Positions 18,192 to 26,890 of a DNA stretch of 54,353 nt are shown here, one piece after another; positions within the stretch are counted from its first letter, which is position 1, and every line of letters begins with the position of its first letter. The stretch covers positions 1 through 54,353 of the forward strand of contig CAJURV010000005.1 in the NCBI GenBank assembly GCA_910588925.1, given 5' to 3'. Source of the stretch: an uncultured Rikenellaceae bacterium (lineage in GTDB: Bacteria; Bacteroidota; Bacteroidia; Bacteroidales; Rikenellaceae). The notes beneath the pieces are model-generated. The model searched no databases and was not told the DNA's origin. It saw nothing but the letters and a program-made list of their open reading frames with translations. The position numbers and the translations under genes are program-made.

Positions 18192-19466
18192 CTACAACAC
18201 CGGCTCGCTTTCACTTTCAGCGTCCGTAGCAGACAGACTCTTAACTTCGGCATCACCGTTCCGTTTATTATCCACGCAACAGACGGATTCGTCCAACCGC
18301 CGGAACTTGAGGTGTATCATAAGCACGGCAAAGCAGAAATATACTATAGTAAGAACCCAAAGCCACAGGTACTCAGGCATGACATCACCGAGCGACGCCC
18401 CCATGACATTGAGACGGATATATCCGGTTATGGCCGAACTCGACGGCAATATCTGCCCCACGGAATAGAGCCACGACGGCATCCCCTCCATAGGGAAAGA
18501 GACCCCGCTCAAGAGCAGGAACGGCACCGACCAAGCCACTAAGGTAACTATGGCCGTCTCCCTGTAACGGAACGACATAGAGATACCGAGCCCCAAGAAT
18601 ATCACCGAAAGGAGGTACGGAAGCATGAACAGCACCGTATCGAAATCGTTTCCGCGCCACGGGTAACCGAGCAATTTATAGTATATGCCGTAGACGAGCA
18701 GGCCTATTGTAGCGGCAAAAAACAGATAGGCCGAGGCCTTGCCTATCAACACGAGCGACGAGGAGAAACGACGTCCCTCCCTTACATAACAACGCCACCG
18801 TCCCTTCTCTGTCATAGTACCGCCCATCATGCCTATACCTATCAGCAATGTCTGTTGCAATATCAACACCATTATGGCCGGCATCACGAAAGTGGCATAC
18901 CCCTCCACCCTGTTATAGAGTTTGGTGGTTTTAACCTCCACGGGATCGGCCAACGCCACTGCCGAACGACGGTCCATCCCCGCAGCCATGAACTTCGCCG
19001 ACTCTATCTTGATGTTATTGTAGGTTATGGCAGAGGCGGCCGCCGAAAACAACTGCTTGTACATGAGAAAATAGCTGGCGTCGGCATATATGCTGACCAC
19101 GGCCTGTTCGCCGGACGATACGCTTTTGCTATAATCGCGCGGAACAACCACCACACCGTATATGTCGCGACAGTAGAACAATTCGCGCGCCGACTCCATA
19201 TCGGTAGGCTCGTAAGCCACCACTACATTGGGAGAGGCGTCCAAGTCGCGTATGAAAGCACGGGAAGCGGCGGTGCCGTCGTAGTCGATGACGGCTATGG
19301 GAACCGCGCGGACAACCTCATTGCGGTAGACGAGCGAATAGAGCGTCGAATAGATGAATATGGCGCCGAACATTATCAGCATGACACCGCCGTCGCACAC
19401 CATAGTGCGCAACTCGTTACGCACTACGTAGAGATATCTGTTTATGGCTCCTATAGATCGGTTCAT
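18192..19466 (-). CDS. ABC-2 type transporter permease
   Basis: A 424-residue permease of the ABC-2 family (YbhR/YhhJ type): one N-terminal helix (MLIMFGAIFIYSTLYSLVY), a large extracytoplasmic domain of about 170 residues (VPIAVIDYDGTAASRAFIRDLD), then five to six C-terminal helices with SGVSFPMEGMPSWLYSVGQILPSSSAITGYIRL. It is the last gene of a tolC-hlyD-permease-permease operon and 22 bases after the first permease. The two probably form a heterodimeric channel for export across the envelope. No ATP-binding protein is encoded beside it. The substrate is unknown. Confidence 0.88.
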   Translation of the reverse strand: MNRSIGAINRYLYVVRNELRTMVCDGGVMLIMFGAIFIYSTLYSLVYRNEVVRAVPIAVIDYDGTAASRAFIRDLDASPNVVVAYEPTDMESARELFYCRDIYGVVVVPRDYSKSVSSGEQAVVSIYADASYFLMYKQLFSAAASAITYNNIKIESAKFMAAGMDRRSAVALADPVEVKTTKLYNRVEGYATFVMPAIMVLILQQTLLIGIGMMGGTMTEKGRWRCYVREGRRFSSSLVLIGKASAYLFFAATIGLLVYGIYYKLLGYPWRGNDFDTVLFMLPYLLSVIFLGLGISMSFRYRETAIVTLVAWSVPFLLLSGVSFPMEGMPSWLYSVGQILPSSSAITGYIRLNVMGASLGDVMPEYLWLWVLTIVYFCFAVLMIHLKFRRLDESVCCVDNKRNGDAEVKSLSATDAESESEPVL

Positions 19467-19488
19467 AGAATTACATTTACATAAAACG

Positions 19489-20667
19489 CTAGCTCCGTCC
19501 CCATTGCCTCGGATCGGTACACAGCCTTTCGAGCAGAGGCACCGACGCCATGCCCGCTATGATGAACAGGCAAAGCATGGCTATGTTGCCCAACGAGCAA
19601 TAGACGGGAGCCCCGCGCATAGACTGGTCCACGAATATATCCATGTAGTGAGTGAACGGAAAGAGAGCCCTGCCGAGAAACGCTATCCAGCCATCCATGC
19701 CTATGAACGGGAACGTAAGCCCCGAGAACGAAAAGGCGAGCACCGAGTAGCCGGCAGCTATCGACAAGCCCAACCGCAAACCCCGCGTCAGCGACACTAT
19801 GAGCACTCCCATCCACTGGTAAGCAACCACCAGCAACAAGTTGCCTATAATCATGACGGTGGCGGACCCGTTCATAGGCATATCCAGACGCACGTACATA
19901 AGGTACATCATCAGAAACGACAGCAGCCAGAACCAAATAGTGTATGGCAACATCTTACCCGCCAGCGCCTTGCCCATCGACCAATCGGCACCCGACAGCC
20001 ACATACGGGCGGTGCCGCGTTTGAGCTCCAGCCCTATGGAGAACACCACCGAGAGCACTGCGAAGAAAAAGAGCATCATCGACATGAAGCCTGGCATGAT
20101 GTAATAGGCGTAGCTGGTGTAGGGGTTGAAGAGGATATGTTTGTTGAAAGTGACCGGCATAGAGGCCGCCAACGCCGCATCCGGCGAGAGCCCCTTGGCC
20201 TCTAGCTTCTGTATCTCTATACCGGTGGAGAATGTCTGCAACGTAGTGGATATGTCTTTCTCTATCAACGAGCCTACCAACAGATTGGCCCCGTTGATGA
20301 AGACAGGGACGGTGACGCGTTCGCCGCGCATTACCGACCTCTCCATATCGTCGGGCAGCACCACCACGGCATCCACCCTGCCCTGCAACATCATCTGCCG
20401 GGCCTCGTCCACCGATTGCGCGCTGGCCGCAAGCCTTACGAACTGTCCGGCATCTATCATGCGGGCCGCCTGACGCGAAAGGACGGTGCCGTCGTTATCT
20501 ACCACGGCAACCGGCAGGTCGTTAGGTACGCCGCGGGAGAAAAGCGCGGCCATAAAAAGAAGCGAAAGCAACGGAAACAGCGTCACCATCACGGCGAAAG
20601 TGCCGAGATTACGCAATTTGCAAAGCTCACGCTTCACGGTGAATATCAATCCCCTGCGAGCTTCCAT
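19489..20667 (-). CDS. ABC-2 type transporter permease
   Basis: A 392-residue paralogue of the next permease with the same plan: N-terminal helix (FAVMVTLFPLLSLLFMAALF), extracytoplasmic domain beginning LPVAVVDNDGTVLSRQAARM, and a C-terminal block of helices including SGLTFPFIGMDGWIAFLGRALFPFTHYM. The start codon is four bases after the hlyD stop, so the genes are in one transcript. The family is used for drug, lipid or polysaccharide export; neither substrate nor energy source can be named. An ATPase such as YbhF would normally be required. Confidence 0.88.
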   Translation of the reverse strand: MEARRGLIFTVKRELCKLRNLGTFAVMVTLFPLLSLLFMAALFSRGVPNDLPVAVVDNDGTVLSRQAARMIDAGQFVRLAASAQSVDEARQMMLQGRVDAVVVLPDDMERSVMRGERVTVPVFINGANLLVGSLIEKDISTTLQTFSTGIEIQKLEAKGLSPDAALAASMPVTFNKHILFNPYTSYAYYIMPGFMSMMLFFFAVLSVVFSIGLELKRGTARMWLSGADWSMGKALAGKMLPYTIWFWLLSFLMMYLMYVRLDMPMNGSATVMIIGNLLLVVAYQWMGVLIVSLTRGLRLGLSIAAGYSVLAFSFSGLTFPFIGMDGWIAFLGRALFPFTHYMDIFVDQSMRGAPVYCSLGNIAMLCLFIIAGMASVPLLERLCTDPRQWGRS

Positions 20668-20671
20668 ATCA

Positions 20672-21655
20672 TCAGAGCGACGTTACGTTGAAAAGCGCGC
20701 TCATACCGGGACGCAACCCGTCGGTGTAGTCGATAGGGGTGAGCCTAACCTCGAAAGTGCGTATATCGAACTCGCCCTGCGAACGGGTCGCTGACCATGT
20801 GGCATACTGTGCCTGCACACCTATGTAGCTTACACGCGTCTTTACCTTGCGACCGAGAGCCGGAACATCGACCTCCACTATCATATCTTTCTTTATCTTC
20901 GGGAGCAACGTCTCCTTCACATTAAAGGCCAACCACATATCGTGCAGGTCGATAAGCGTCACCACAGGATACCCCGCATTCACCAGCTCGCCCTCCTCGG
21001 CTATCACCGACGACACTTCGCCGTCCACGGGAGAATATTGATAGGCGTCCTTTAGGTAGGCCTCCACCTCCTCTACACCGCCGCGAGCCTGCGCCACGAG
21101 AGCCGCAGCAGCGGTCTTATCCTCCTTGCGGGCACCTTCGTAGGCCATGAGATACTGTGCGTGTGCCGCCTGCTCGGTGGTACGGGAAGCTTTCAGATTG
21201 GCTTCGGCCTCGTCGAGCTTCTGGGCGGGAACCACACCGTCGTCATAGAGGTTCTTGACCCTCGTGTAGGTGACCTCGGCAAGTGCCAGACCGGCCTGAG
21301 CCTTCTCCCACATACTCTTGACAGCCTCTATCTCCTGAGGACGCGCCCCCTTGCGGGCCATGGCGTCCTTTGCCGAAGCGGCCTCCAACATAGCCTTGGC
21401 CTGCTGCAACTTGGCGTCGACCTCGGGGGTGGAGAGCGAGAATACGAACTCGCCTTTACGCACCTTGTCGCCCATACGCAGTTTCAGCGAATCGACACGG
21501 CCCACCAACTTGGACGACACCTTATAAGACTGCGCAACGGCCTCACCCTGCAACACCACGGCCGCAGGACGGTAAACGTACCATGCCGTCAACGCCACGA
21601 GAGCTATCGCCAAAGCGACAACGAACACGATTATAAAGAGATTGCTACGTTTCAT
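20672..21655 (-). CDS. HlyD/EmrA-family membrane fusion protein
   Basis: A 327-residue periplasmic adaptor with one N-terminal membrane helix (residues about 5-25, FIIVFVVALAIALVALTAWYV). A lipoyl/beta-barrel domain (AVAQSYKVSSKLVGRVDSLK; KGEFVFSL) is followed by a coiled-coil hairpin of about 100 residues rich in Ala, Lys and Glu. It then returns to the barrel (YSPVDGEVSSVIAEEGELVNAGYPVVTLID). It would bridge the two ABC-2 permeases and the TolC-like channel. The ATG at 21655 gives a normal short cytosolic tail; the frame is open 50 codons upstream without family sequence. Confidence 0.9.
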   Translation of the reverse strand: MKRSNLFIIVFVVALAIALVALTAWYVYRPAAVVLQGEAVAQSYKVSSKLVGRVDSLKLRMGDKVRKGEFVFSLSTPEVDAKLQQAKAMLEAASAKDAMARKGARPQEIEAVKSMWEKAQAGLALAEVTYTRVKNLYDDGVVPAQKLDEAEANLKASRTTEQAAHAQYLMAYEGARKEDKTAAAALVAQARGGVEEVEAYLKDAYQYSPVDGEVSSVIAEEGELVNAGYPVVTLIDLHDMWLAFNVKETLLPKIKKDMIVEVDVPALGRKVKTRVSYIGVQAQYATWSATRSQGEFDIRTFEVRLTPIDYTDGLRPGMSALFNVTSL

Positions 21656-21696
21656 ATCTGTATTGTATATTTTTATCATTGTACACTGTGTAACCG

Positions 21697-23112
21697 TTAG
21701 TCTATGGCCCTGTAGCCATGCGCCGAACGATAATCGGCGAAACGCTCGCTGACACCGCAAGTCTCCAAAAGCTGCGCGAACTGCACGTCGAAGTCGTAGG
21801 CGCATTTGAGGCGGGCTATCTTGGCTGCGGCGAGGTTGAGCCGTGCGTCCACCACATCCGACGACGTGGCGTTGCCCTCAACGAAAGCCTTCTCCTTTAT
21901 ACGCAGATACTCCTCGGCGAAAGCGATGGTGGCATCGTTGGCATCAATCTGTTCCGACACCGTAGAGAGACCGTTATATAGTTTGTCTATCAACGTATTG
22001 ACATCGACCGACACGCGATCTTCTATTGCTTCTACCTGCTTTACCGTGCTCTTGGCGGCAGAGAACTTATGCTCCCGCGACAGGCCGTTGAATATGTTGA
22101 ACGAAAGACCGGCGCCCACGGCCCAACGAGGAGCCATTTTGGTTAACTGATAGTCGTATATGTTTATACCGCCCATTGCGGCGATCTGCGGGATGAACTC
22201 GGCTCTATGCGCCTTTACGGCCTCCTCGGCGAGCGAACGTTTCATCGACACCTGCTTGAGTATCGGGCTGTTATCTACGGCCAAAGCCTTGAAATCGGCG
22301 ACATCCCCGAGCGACGATAGCACGAACATGGAGGTGACCGGTATAACCTTGTCGGCGGTGCCTATAGTACCGGAAAGGGCCGCAGACACCGTAGAGGCCT
22401 CTGCCTGCGCCTTACCCAGCTCCGCCTGCGCCTCCGAGAGTTTCATCTCTGCATACAGACGTTCTACGCGGGCTATCATACCGTTCTCTTCGAGCCTTAT
22501 GGCATCGTCGAGATGTTTTTTCATGCCCTCCACCACCTGACGGCGCACATCCACCACGTGCATAGCCAGCGAAAGGCCGTAATAGCGTTCGGCAAGAGTG
22601 GTATAGAGGCCGTTGCGGTTACCGGCCGACTGCCAGCGGCTCTGCTCCACGCCTATACGTGCGGCGCGGTTGGCCGCATTGATTTTACCGCCGGTGTATA
22701 TAGGCACTTTAAGCGTGGCACCCACCACGGCGAAATCGCGCTCCTGCAAAGGCAGGCTCCAGTCGGCGGCCATAAGCTGACCGGTAAGCGCCGGAGGGAT
22801 AGGCAGGCCCAGCTGGCCCAAAGCACCGCCTACGGGAGCTTTCAGCCCGTTCATGTCCACGGCTATATCGTCCGACATAAAGGCATAGCCGGCGGACAGA
22901 GACAACTGCGGAGAACGCAGACCTACAGCGGCTTTCTTCTGTTTAATGCTCGCCTGTTCGGCGTAACGGTCGGCACGTATCTGGTCGTTGTTCTCCATGA
23001 CCATCGACACCGCCTCGTCGTAAGAGAGAGCACGCCCCGGAACATCCGTCTGTTGCGCAAAGAGCGGCAATGCTGTCATACCGACGATAAATGCAACGAT
23101 ATTTCTATACAT
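21697..23112 (-). CDS. TolC-like outer-membrane efflux protein
   Basis: A 471-residue outer-membrane factor. A signal peptide (MYRNIVAFIVGMTALPLFAQ) is followed by the OEP domain start LSYDEAVSMVMENNDQIRADR. Two similar long-helix repeats then follow (AKMKLSEAQAELGKAQAE-like region near 205-225, and RLNLAAAKIARLKCAYDF near 425-445). It forms the trimeric outer-membrane duct for the HlyD protein and two permeases encoded downstream, all on minus. It is the first gene of the operon; no TetR or other regulator gene is next to it, and no clear promoter was recognised. Confidence 0.92.
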   Translation of the reverse strand: MYRNIVAFIVGMTALPLFAQQTDVPGRALSYDEAVSMVMENNDQIRADRYAEQASIKQKKAAVGLRSPQLSLSAGYAFMSDDIAVDMNGLKAPVGGALGQLGLPIPPALTGQLMAADWSLPLQERDFAVVGATLKVPIYTGGKINAANRAARIGVEQSRWQSAGNRNGLYTTLAERYYGLSLAMHVVDVRRQVVEGMKKHLDDAIRLEENGMIARVERLYAEMKLSEAQAELGKAQAEASTVSAALSGTIGTADKVIPVTSMFVLSSLGDVADFKALAVDNSPILKQVSMKRSLAEEAVKAHRAEFIPQIAAMGGINIYDYQLTKMAPRWAVGAGLSFNIFNGLSREHKFSAAKSTVKQVEAIEDRVSVDVNTLIDKLYNGLSTVSEQIDANDATIAFAEEYLRIKEKAFVEGNATSSDVVDARLNLAAAKIARLKCAYDFDVQFAQLLETCGVSERFADYRSAHGYRAID

Positions 23113-23190
23113 TTTATATGTTTATTTGTCTTTTCTTCATTCCGCAGATGCGCCTTCCGCATCTTATACATAGTCCGACTTATGGCATCT

Positions 23191-24183
23191 TCAGCGACAC
23201 AGCCCCCTGAACGCCTTGAACGCCAAAAGGCCGCGCGACATACCCACGGGGCGTCCGTCAGGGTGCGGCAACATACGCCGCTTCCGCATCAATGCACGAA
23301 TCATGCCATAAAAAGCCGCATGAGCCTTAACCACAGCGGCGAATCTCGAAAACCGTCCGCTGAGAAGATAGCCCGCTCCTACCACACCGTCGGCGCACAT
23401 TCTCACGAATATGACCGGAATAAGCCACCACGACGGCAAATTCTTAAAGAGCGTGGCCAGATTGTTACGAAAGTTCAGGAACAGCTTGTACGGCGACTCG
23501 GCCGAGAGGGTTCCCCCGCCGAGATGATATACCGTAGAACGAGGCTCCACCCACACGCTCATGCCGGTGTTCTTGGCCCGCCAGCATAGATCTATCTCTT
23601 CCATGTGGGCGAAATAATCGTCGTCGAACCCGCCGAGCGAGCGGAAGAGATCGGCTCGCACCAGCATAGCCGCGCCCGAAGCCCAGAAGATCTCGCATGC
23701 GTCGTCGTACTGCCCCATATCGCGCTCCACACGAGACAGCACCCTGCCCCGACAATAGGGGTAACCCAACGGGTCCATAAGACCGCCCGCTGCGCCGGCA
23801 TACTCGAACATTTCGCGCTCGGCGTAGCTCCGTATCTTGGGCATCACCGCCGCTATACGCTCGTCGGAGACAATGCGTTCCACAAGCGGAGCCAGCCACC
23901 CGCATGTCACCTCGACGTCCGAATTGAGAAGCAGGAACAGGTCGGCTTCGATCCTTTCAAGCGCACGGTTATAACCGCCTGCAAACCCGTAATTGCGATC
24001 GAGCTCCACGACCTCCACTTCCGGGAAACGCTCCTTCAACATAGTGAGCGAACCGTCGGTAGATCCGTTGTCGGCCACCACTACACGGGCATAAGGCTCC
24101 GTGGTATATCGCACCACGGAAGGGAGAAAACGGCGCAGATGATCCTCGCCGTTCCAGTTCAGTATTACAATCGCAACTTTCAA
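23191..24183 (-). CDS. Family 2 glycosyltransferase, probable TTG start
   Basis: A 330-residue GT2 enzyme that transfers a sugar from a nucleotide donor in polysaccharide or lipopolysaccharide assembly. The GT-A start VAIVILNWNGEDHLRRFLPS is followed by VVVADNGSTDGS, FLLLNSDVEV with the metal-binding aspartate, and AHMEEIDLCWRAKNTG with the acidic catalytic motif, as in rhamnosyltransferase-like members. The C-terminal 90 residues include a hydrophobic stretch (WWLIPVIFVRMCADGVVGAGYLL). The family N-terminus begins at a TTG (24183); upstream in-frame ATGs would add about 40 unrelated residues. Acceptor unknown. It is divergent from the AlkD-like gene. Confidence 0.88.
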   Translation of the reverse strand: MKVAIVILNWNGEDHLRRFLPSVVRYTTEPYARVVVADNGSTDGSLTMLKERFPEVEVVELDRNYGFAGGYNRALERIEADLFLLLNSDVEVTCGWLAPLVERIVSDERIAAVMPKIRSYAEREMFEYAGAAGGLMDPLGYPYCRGRVLSRVERDMGQYDDACEIFWASGAAMLVRADLFRSLGGFDDDYFAHMEEIDLCWRAKNTGMSVWVEPRSTVYHLGGGTLSAESPYKLFLNFRNNLATLFKNLPSWWLIPVIFVRMCADGVVGAGYLLSGRFSRFAAVVKAHAAFYGMIRALMRKRRMLPHPDGRPVGMSRGLLAFKAFRGLCR

Positions 24184-24341
24184 CCTTACGTTATACTCCG
24201 TTTTGCCTGTAAAGATAATAAATATATCTTTGCCGGCAGCCACAAAGAGACACAAATAGCCTCGCACGGCACATTTTTTTACCGATTCAGACCACAGACG
24301 GCACACCTTACGCCACCTGCACTACCACAAAACCACACGCC

Positions 24342-24971
24342 ATGAACGATACGGAAAAGCTGAAAGCCAGAATCAACATAGCGCTATACCGCCAAAGAAA
24401 CGGTGCGGCCGTAGACACCATGACCCGCATGAGCGGCGACAAATCGCGCAATTACGGAGTGGCGTTGACAACCATAAGGCAGATAGCCTCGGAATACGCC
24501 CCGTGCCAGCCTTTAGCCGACATGCTGTACGCCGGCGACGTACGCGACCATCGTCTGGCGGCGCTCTACATAGCCGACCCGACCTCGTTCGACCACGACA
24601 AAACGCTCAGGTGGATGCGCGACGTACGCACGACCGAAGTAGCCGACTGTGCGGCACAGGCTCTTTTCTGCAAGATACCCGACATAATAACCGTAGCCAT
24701 GCCGTTGATAAACGAGGAGCCGTTAGTCAGCCACACCGCCGTAATTTCTGCGGCACGTGCGTTAGGTTCCATGAAGACAGAACCGCACACCGTAACGGAA
24801 TTTATCTCCCGCCTATCGCAGATAAAGGAGCGCACCGACCGCACCACCCTATCGGCATTCACATTCATGCTCACCGTATTGGAACGTGACGGATACGGCA
24901 CAGAGGTGTCGGCATTCATCGACACGCTACCGTCGGAATCGCAAGAAGAGCTCGGATGGATAAAAGGATAG
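24342..24971 (+). CDS. DNA alkylation repair (AlkD-like, HEAT-repeat) family protein
   Basis: A 209-residue all-helical protein with HEAT-like repeats: NYGVALTTIRQIASEYAP, DHRLAALYIADPTSFDHD, VRTTEVADCAAQALFCKIPD and SHTAVISAARALGSM. This resembles small AlkD-type DNA alkylation repair proteins (PF08713) common in Bacteroidota. AlkD glycosylases remove positively charged alkylated bases, but catalytic residues could not be confirmed here, so a non-enzymatic HEAT protein remains possible. It is a single gene, divergent from the glycosyltransferase. Confidence 0.6.
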   Translation: MNDTEKLKARINIALYRQRNGAAVDTMTRMSGDKSRNYGVALTTIRQIASEYAPCQPLADMLYAGDVRDHRLAALYIADPTSFDHDKTLRWMRDVRTTEVADCAAQALFCKIPDIITVAMPLINEEPLVSHTAVISAARALGSMKTEPHTVTEFISRLSQIKERTDRTTLSAFTFMLTVLERDGYGTEVSAFIDTLPSESQEELGWIKG

Positions 24972-25281
24972 ATACCTTCTCTACAAGCCGAGTGGGATGA
25001 GATTTCGTCTCTCTGCGTTCGGCTGGCTTGTCGTGAGCGTCTTATCTCCCCGATCGTTTTCATAGTATTCCCCCTATCGAGAAAATTCGCTTCAAAGCAA
25101 ACCTCCCGGAACACCCGTCCGTAAACAGCCTACACCGACCACCGCACAGACGCAATATCAGACTACACGAACAAAAGCCGCAGTTTACGATAAATTATTA
25201 CTTGTAATTAGAAGATTTAAAGTTTTTTATTAATTTTGCGGCGTTAAAAACGAAACCGCATAACCATAAACGCCGCATACT
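24972..25281. other. Non-coding gap with the DUF2795 promoter
   Basis: About 310 bases with no supported gene. ACAAGCC near 24983 can pair with GGCTTGT near 25025 as a long imperfect hairpin after the AlkD-like gene, without a T tract. The right end is AT-rich and carries a -7 box TAATTTTG at 25231-25238 followed by CGG, which should drive the DUF2795 gene at 25282. Confidence 0.5.
25231..25238 (+). promoter_or_regulatory. -7 box for the DUF2795 gene
   Basis: TAATTTTG fits TAnnTTTG, 43 bases before the ATG, in a strongly AT-rich context. Confidence 0.55.
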
Positions 25282-25503
25282 ATGTACTGGACATTAGAAT
25301 TGGCCTCTAAGATGGAGGACGCTCCGTGGCCTGCAACCAAAGATGAACTAATAGACTATGCCGTACGTTCGGGTGCTCCTCTCGAGGTTATCGAAAACCT
25401 CAACGAAATAGAGGACGAAGGCGAAATATACGAAAGCATAGAGGACATCTGGCCCGACTATCCGAGCAAAGACGACTTCTTCTTCAACGAAGACGAATAT
25501 TAG
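25282..25503 (+). CDS. DUF2795 family small acidic protein
   Basis: A 73-residue, very acidic cytosolic protein. MYWTLELASKMEDAPWPATK followed by DELIDYAVRSGAPLEVIENL is the DUF2795 core seen as a single small protein across Bacteroidales; the tail is rich in Asp, Glu and Phe (FFFNEDEY). Function is unknown. It has its own promoter and a very strong terminator, so it is an independent short transcript that is probably well expressed. Confidence 0.9.
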   Translation: MYWTLELASKMEDAPWPATKDELIDYAVRSGAPLEVIENLNEIEDEGEIYESIEDIWPDYPSKDDFFFNEDEY

Positions 25504-25529
25504 TCGATCCGCAACAGACTAACAATTCA

Positions 25530-25575
25530 AATACCGGCGCGATAAACATAGAATTTATCGCGCCGGTATTTTATT
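25530..25575 (+). terminator. Strong intrinsic terminator after DUF2795
   Basis: Perfect 17-bp stem: AATACCGGCGCGATAAA at 25530-25546 pairs with 25554-25570, loop of seven bases, followed by TTTATT. It may also work in the other direction for def. Confidence 0.88.
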
Positions 25576-25704
25576 AAGCCCGCAAACCTGTTCTAAATAG
25601 CCGACGAATTAAGCAGCACCGAATCTCATGCCGAAAACACGACGAAAGAGATAATGAAGAACACCTAACCCCGTTAACGTTAAAACCCGAATTCAAAAAA
25701 AAAA

Positions 25705-26259
25705 TTATTTCACCTGTTTGCAACGGTAGGCGGCCTTATAGTTGCCTTTGGACATCTTCTGCAAGCGGCCTTTGAGCAACGTCTTGCGTATGGGGGCCAA
25801 ACGGTCGGTAAAGACGTTTCCGTCGAGATGGTCGAATTCGTGCTGGAATACACGAGCGTTTATCCCGTCGAGATCTTCGATATGCTCAACGAAATTCTCA
25901 TCGAAATAACGCACCTTCACCTCAGACGGACGCTCCACGTCCTCATGTACCCCGGGAACGCTCAGGCACCCTTCGTTGAAGAACCACGTGTCGTCCGACC
26001 GTTCAAGTATCTCTGGGTTTATACACACGCGTTTGAACCCTTTACCTTCGGGATAGTCCTTACTGAAAGAGTCGGCGTCTATAACGAACATACGCAACGA
26101 CTTGCCTATTTGCGGAGCGGCAAGCCCCACACCGTCGCTCTCGTACATGGTTTCGAACATGTCGGACGCGAACTCTTTCAGCTCCGGATAGTCCGGAGCA
26201 ACCTCCTCGGCCACCTTACGGAGCACCGAAGAGCCGTAAATATAGATAGGATATATCAT
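25705..26259 (-). CDS. def: Peptide deformylase
   Basis: Removes the formyl group from the N-terminal methionine of new proteins; metal-dependent. The 184-residue protein has all three motifs: GVGLAAPQIG (motif 1), EGCLSVPG (motif 2, with the metal-binding cysteine) and QHEFDHLDG (motif 3, two histidines and the catalytic glutamate). The ATG at 26259 (MIYPIYIYG) fits the family N-terminus; twelve upstream codons are open but not conserved. It follows ruvX by 91 bases on the same strand, a pairing common in Bacteroidota. Confidence 0.97.
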   Translation of the reverse strand: MIYPIYIYGSSVLRKVAEEVAPDYPELKEFASDMFETMYESDGVGLAAPQIGKSLRMFVIDADSFSKDYPEGKGFKRVCINPEILERSDDTWFFNEGCLSVPGVHEDVERPSEVKVRYFDENFVEHIEDLDGINARVFQHEFDHLDGNVFTDRLAPIRKTLLKGRLQKMSKGNYKAAYRCKQVK

Positions 26260-26350
26260 AAACCTTATATTATTGCGGGGCATCCCCCTCTTCATTTACA
26301 AAATCGCATCGAATACACCCAGCCATAATAATAACCGCCCGTCACCCCGA

Positions 26351-26785
26351 TTATTGCCGTCCCACCGCATCTTTGCGACTATCAATATAAGACTGCAATA
26401 TGATCGCCGCGCTTACCATATCGACCACACCCGACTTGTTGTTGCGCTGGCTGCGGGTAGCTCCGGCCTCTATCATAGACTGCATGGCTATCTTGGTGGT
26501 GAAACGTTCGTCGTGATAAACCACCTCCACATCGGGCAACTCGCGACGCAGGCGTTCGACGAAAGGGGCGATATACTTGAAACTTTCGGAGTATTCGCCT
26601 CTTACGGTACGCGGCAGCCCCACCACTATAGCCTCCACATCCTCCCGGCCCACATACTCCTTTATAAAGGCGAGCAGACGCGGTGTCTCTACGGTGGTAA
26701 GCCCTCCGGCTATTATCTGCAACGGGTCGGTGACCGCTATCCCGGTACGTTTCTTACCGTAATCTATGGCTAAAATTCTTGCCAC
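26351..26785 (-). CDS. ruvX: Putative pre-16S rRNA nuclease / Holliday-junction resolvase-like RuvX (YqgF)
   Basis: A 144-residue RNase H-fold protein of the YqgF family, involved in 16S rRNA 5' maturation and also named for resolvase resemblance. Features: AIDYGKKRTGIAVTDPL at the N-terminus with the catalytic aspartate, VVGLPRTVRGEYS, and VYHDERFTTKIAM with the second acidic site. The start is GTG at 26785; no in-frame ATG exists at a suitable place. Its promoter lies back to back with that of glyS, only two bases between the -7 boxes. Confidence 0.92.
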   Translation of the reverse strand: MARILAIDYGKKRTGIAVTDPLQIIAGGLTTVETPRLLAFIKEYVGREDVEAIVVGLPRTVRGEYSESFKYIAPFVERLRRELPDVEVVYHDERFTTKIAMQSMIEAGATRSQRNNKSGVVDMVSAAIILQSYIDSRKDAVGRQ

Positions 26786-26803
26786 TAAAGTTAAATTTTA
26801 GCA

Positions 26804-26811
26804 CAAAGATA
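26804..26811 (-). promoter_or_regulatory. -7 box of ruvX-def
   Basis: Minus strand TATCTTTG, full consensus, 18 bases upstream of the GTG start of ruvX. Part of a near-perfect inverted repeat with the glyS box. Confidence 0.6.
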
Positions 26812-26813
26812 GT

Positions 26814-26821
26814 TATCTTTG
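26814..26821 (+). promoter_or_regulatory. -7 box of glyS
   Basis: TATCTTTG followed by C on the plus strand, 69 bases before the ATG of glyS and two bases from the divergent ruvX box. Confidence 0.6.
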
Positions 26822-26890
26822 CGCAAAGAATAAAGCAGTATATCACAGAGGCGAAGTTTATCGTCGAAAATAGCAAGAATATAAGAAATC

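Noticed and set aside
24983..25031. Terminator after the AlkD-like gene.
   Set aside because: Only a 7-bp outer stem with imperfect inner pairs and no T tract; reported only as a possible hairpin in the gap description.
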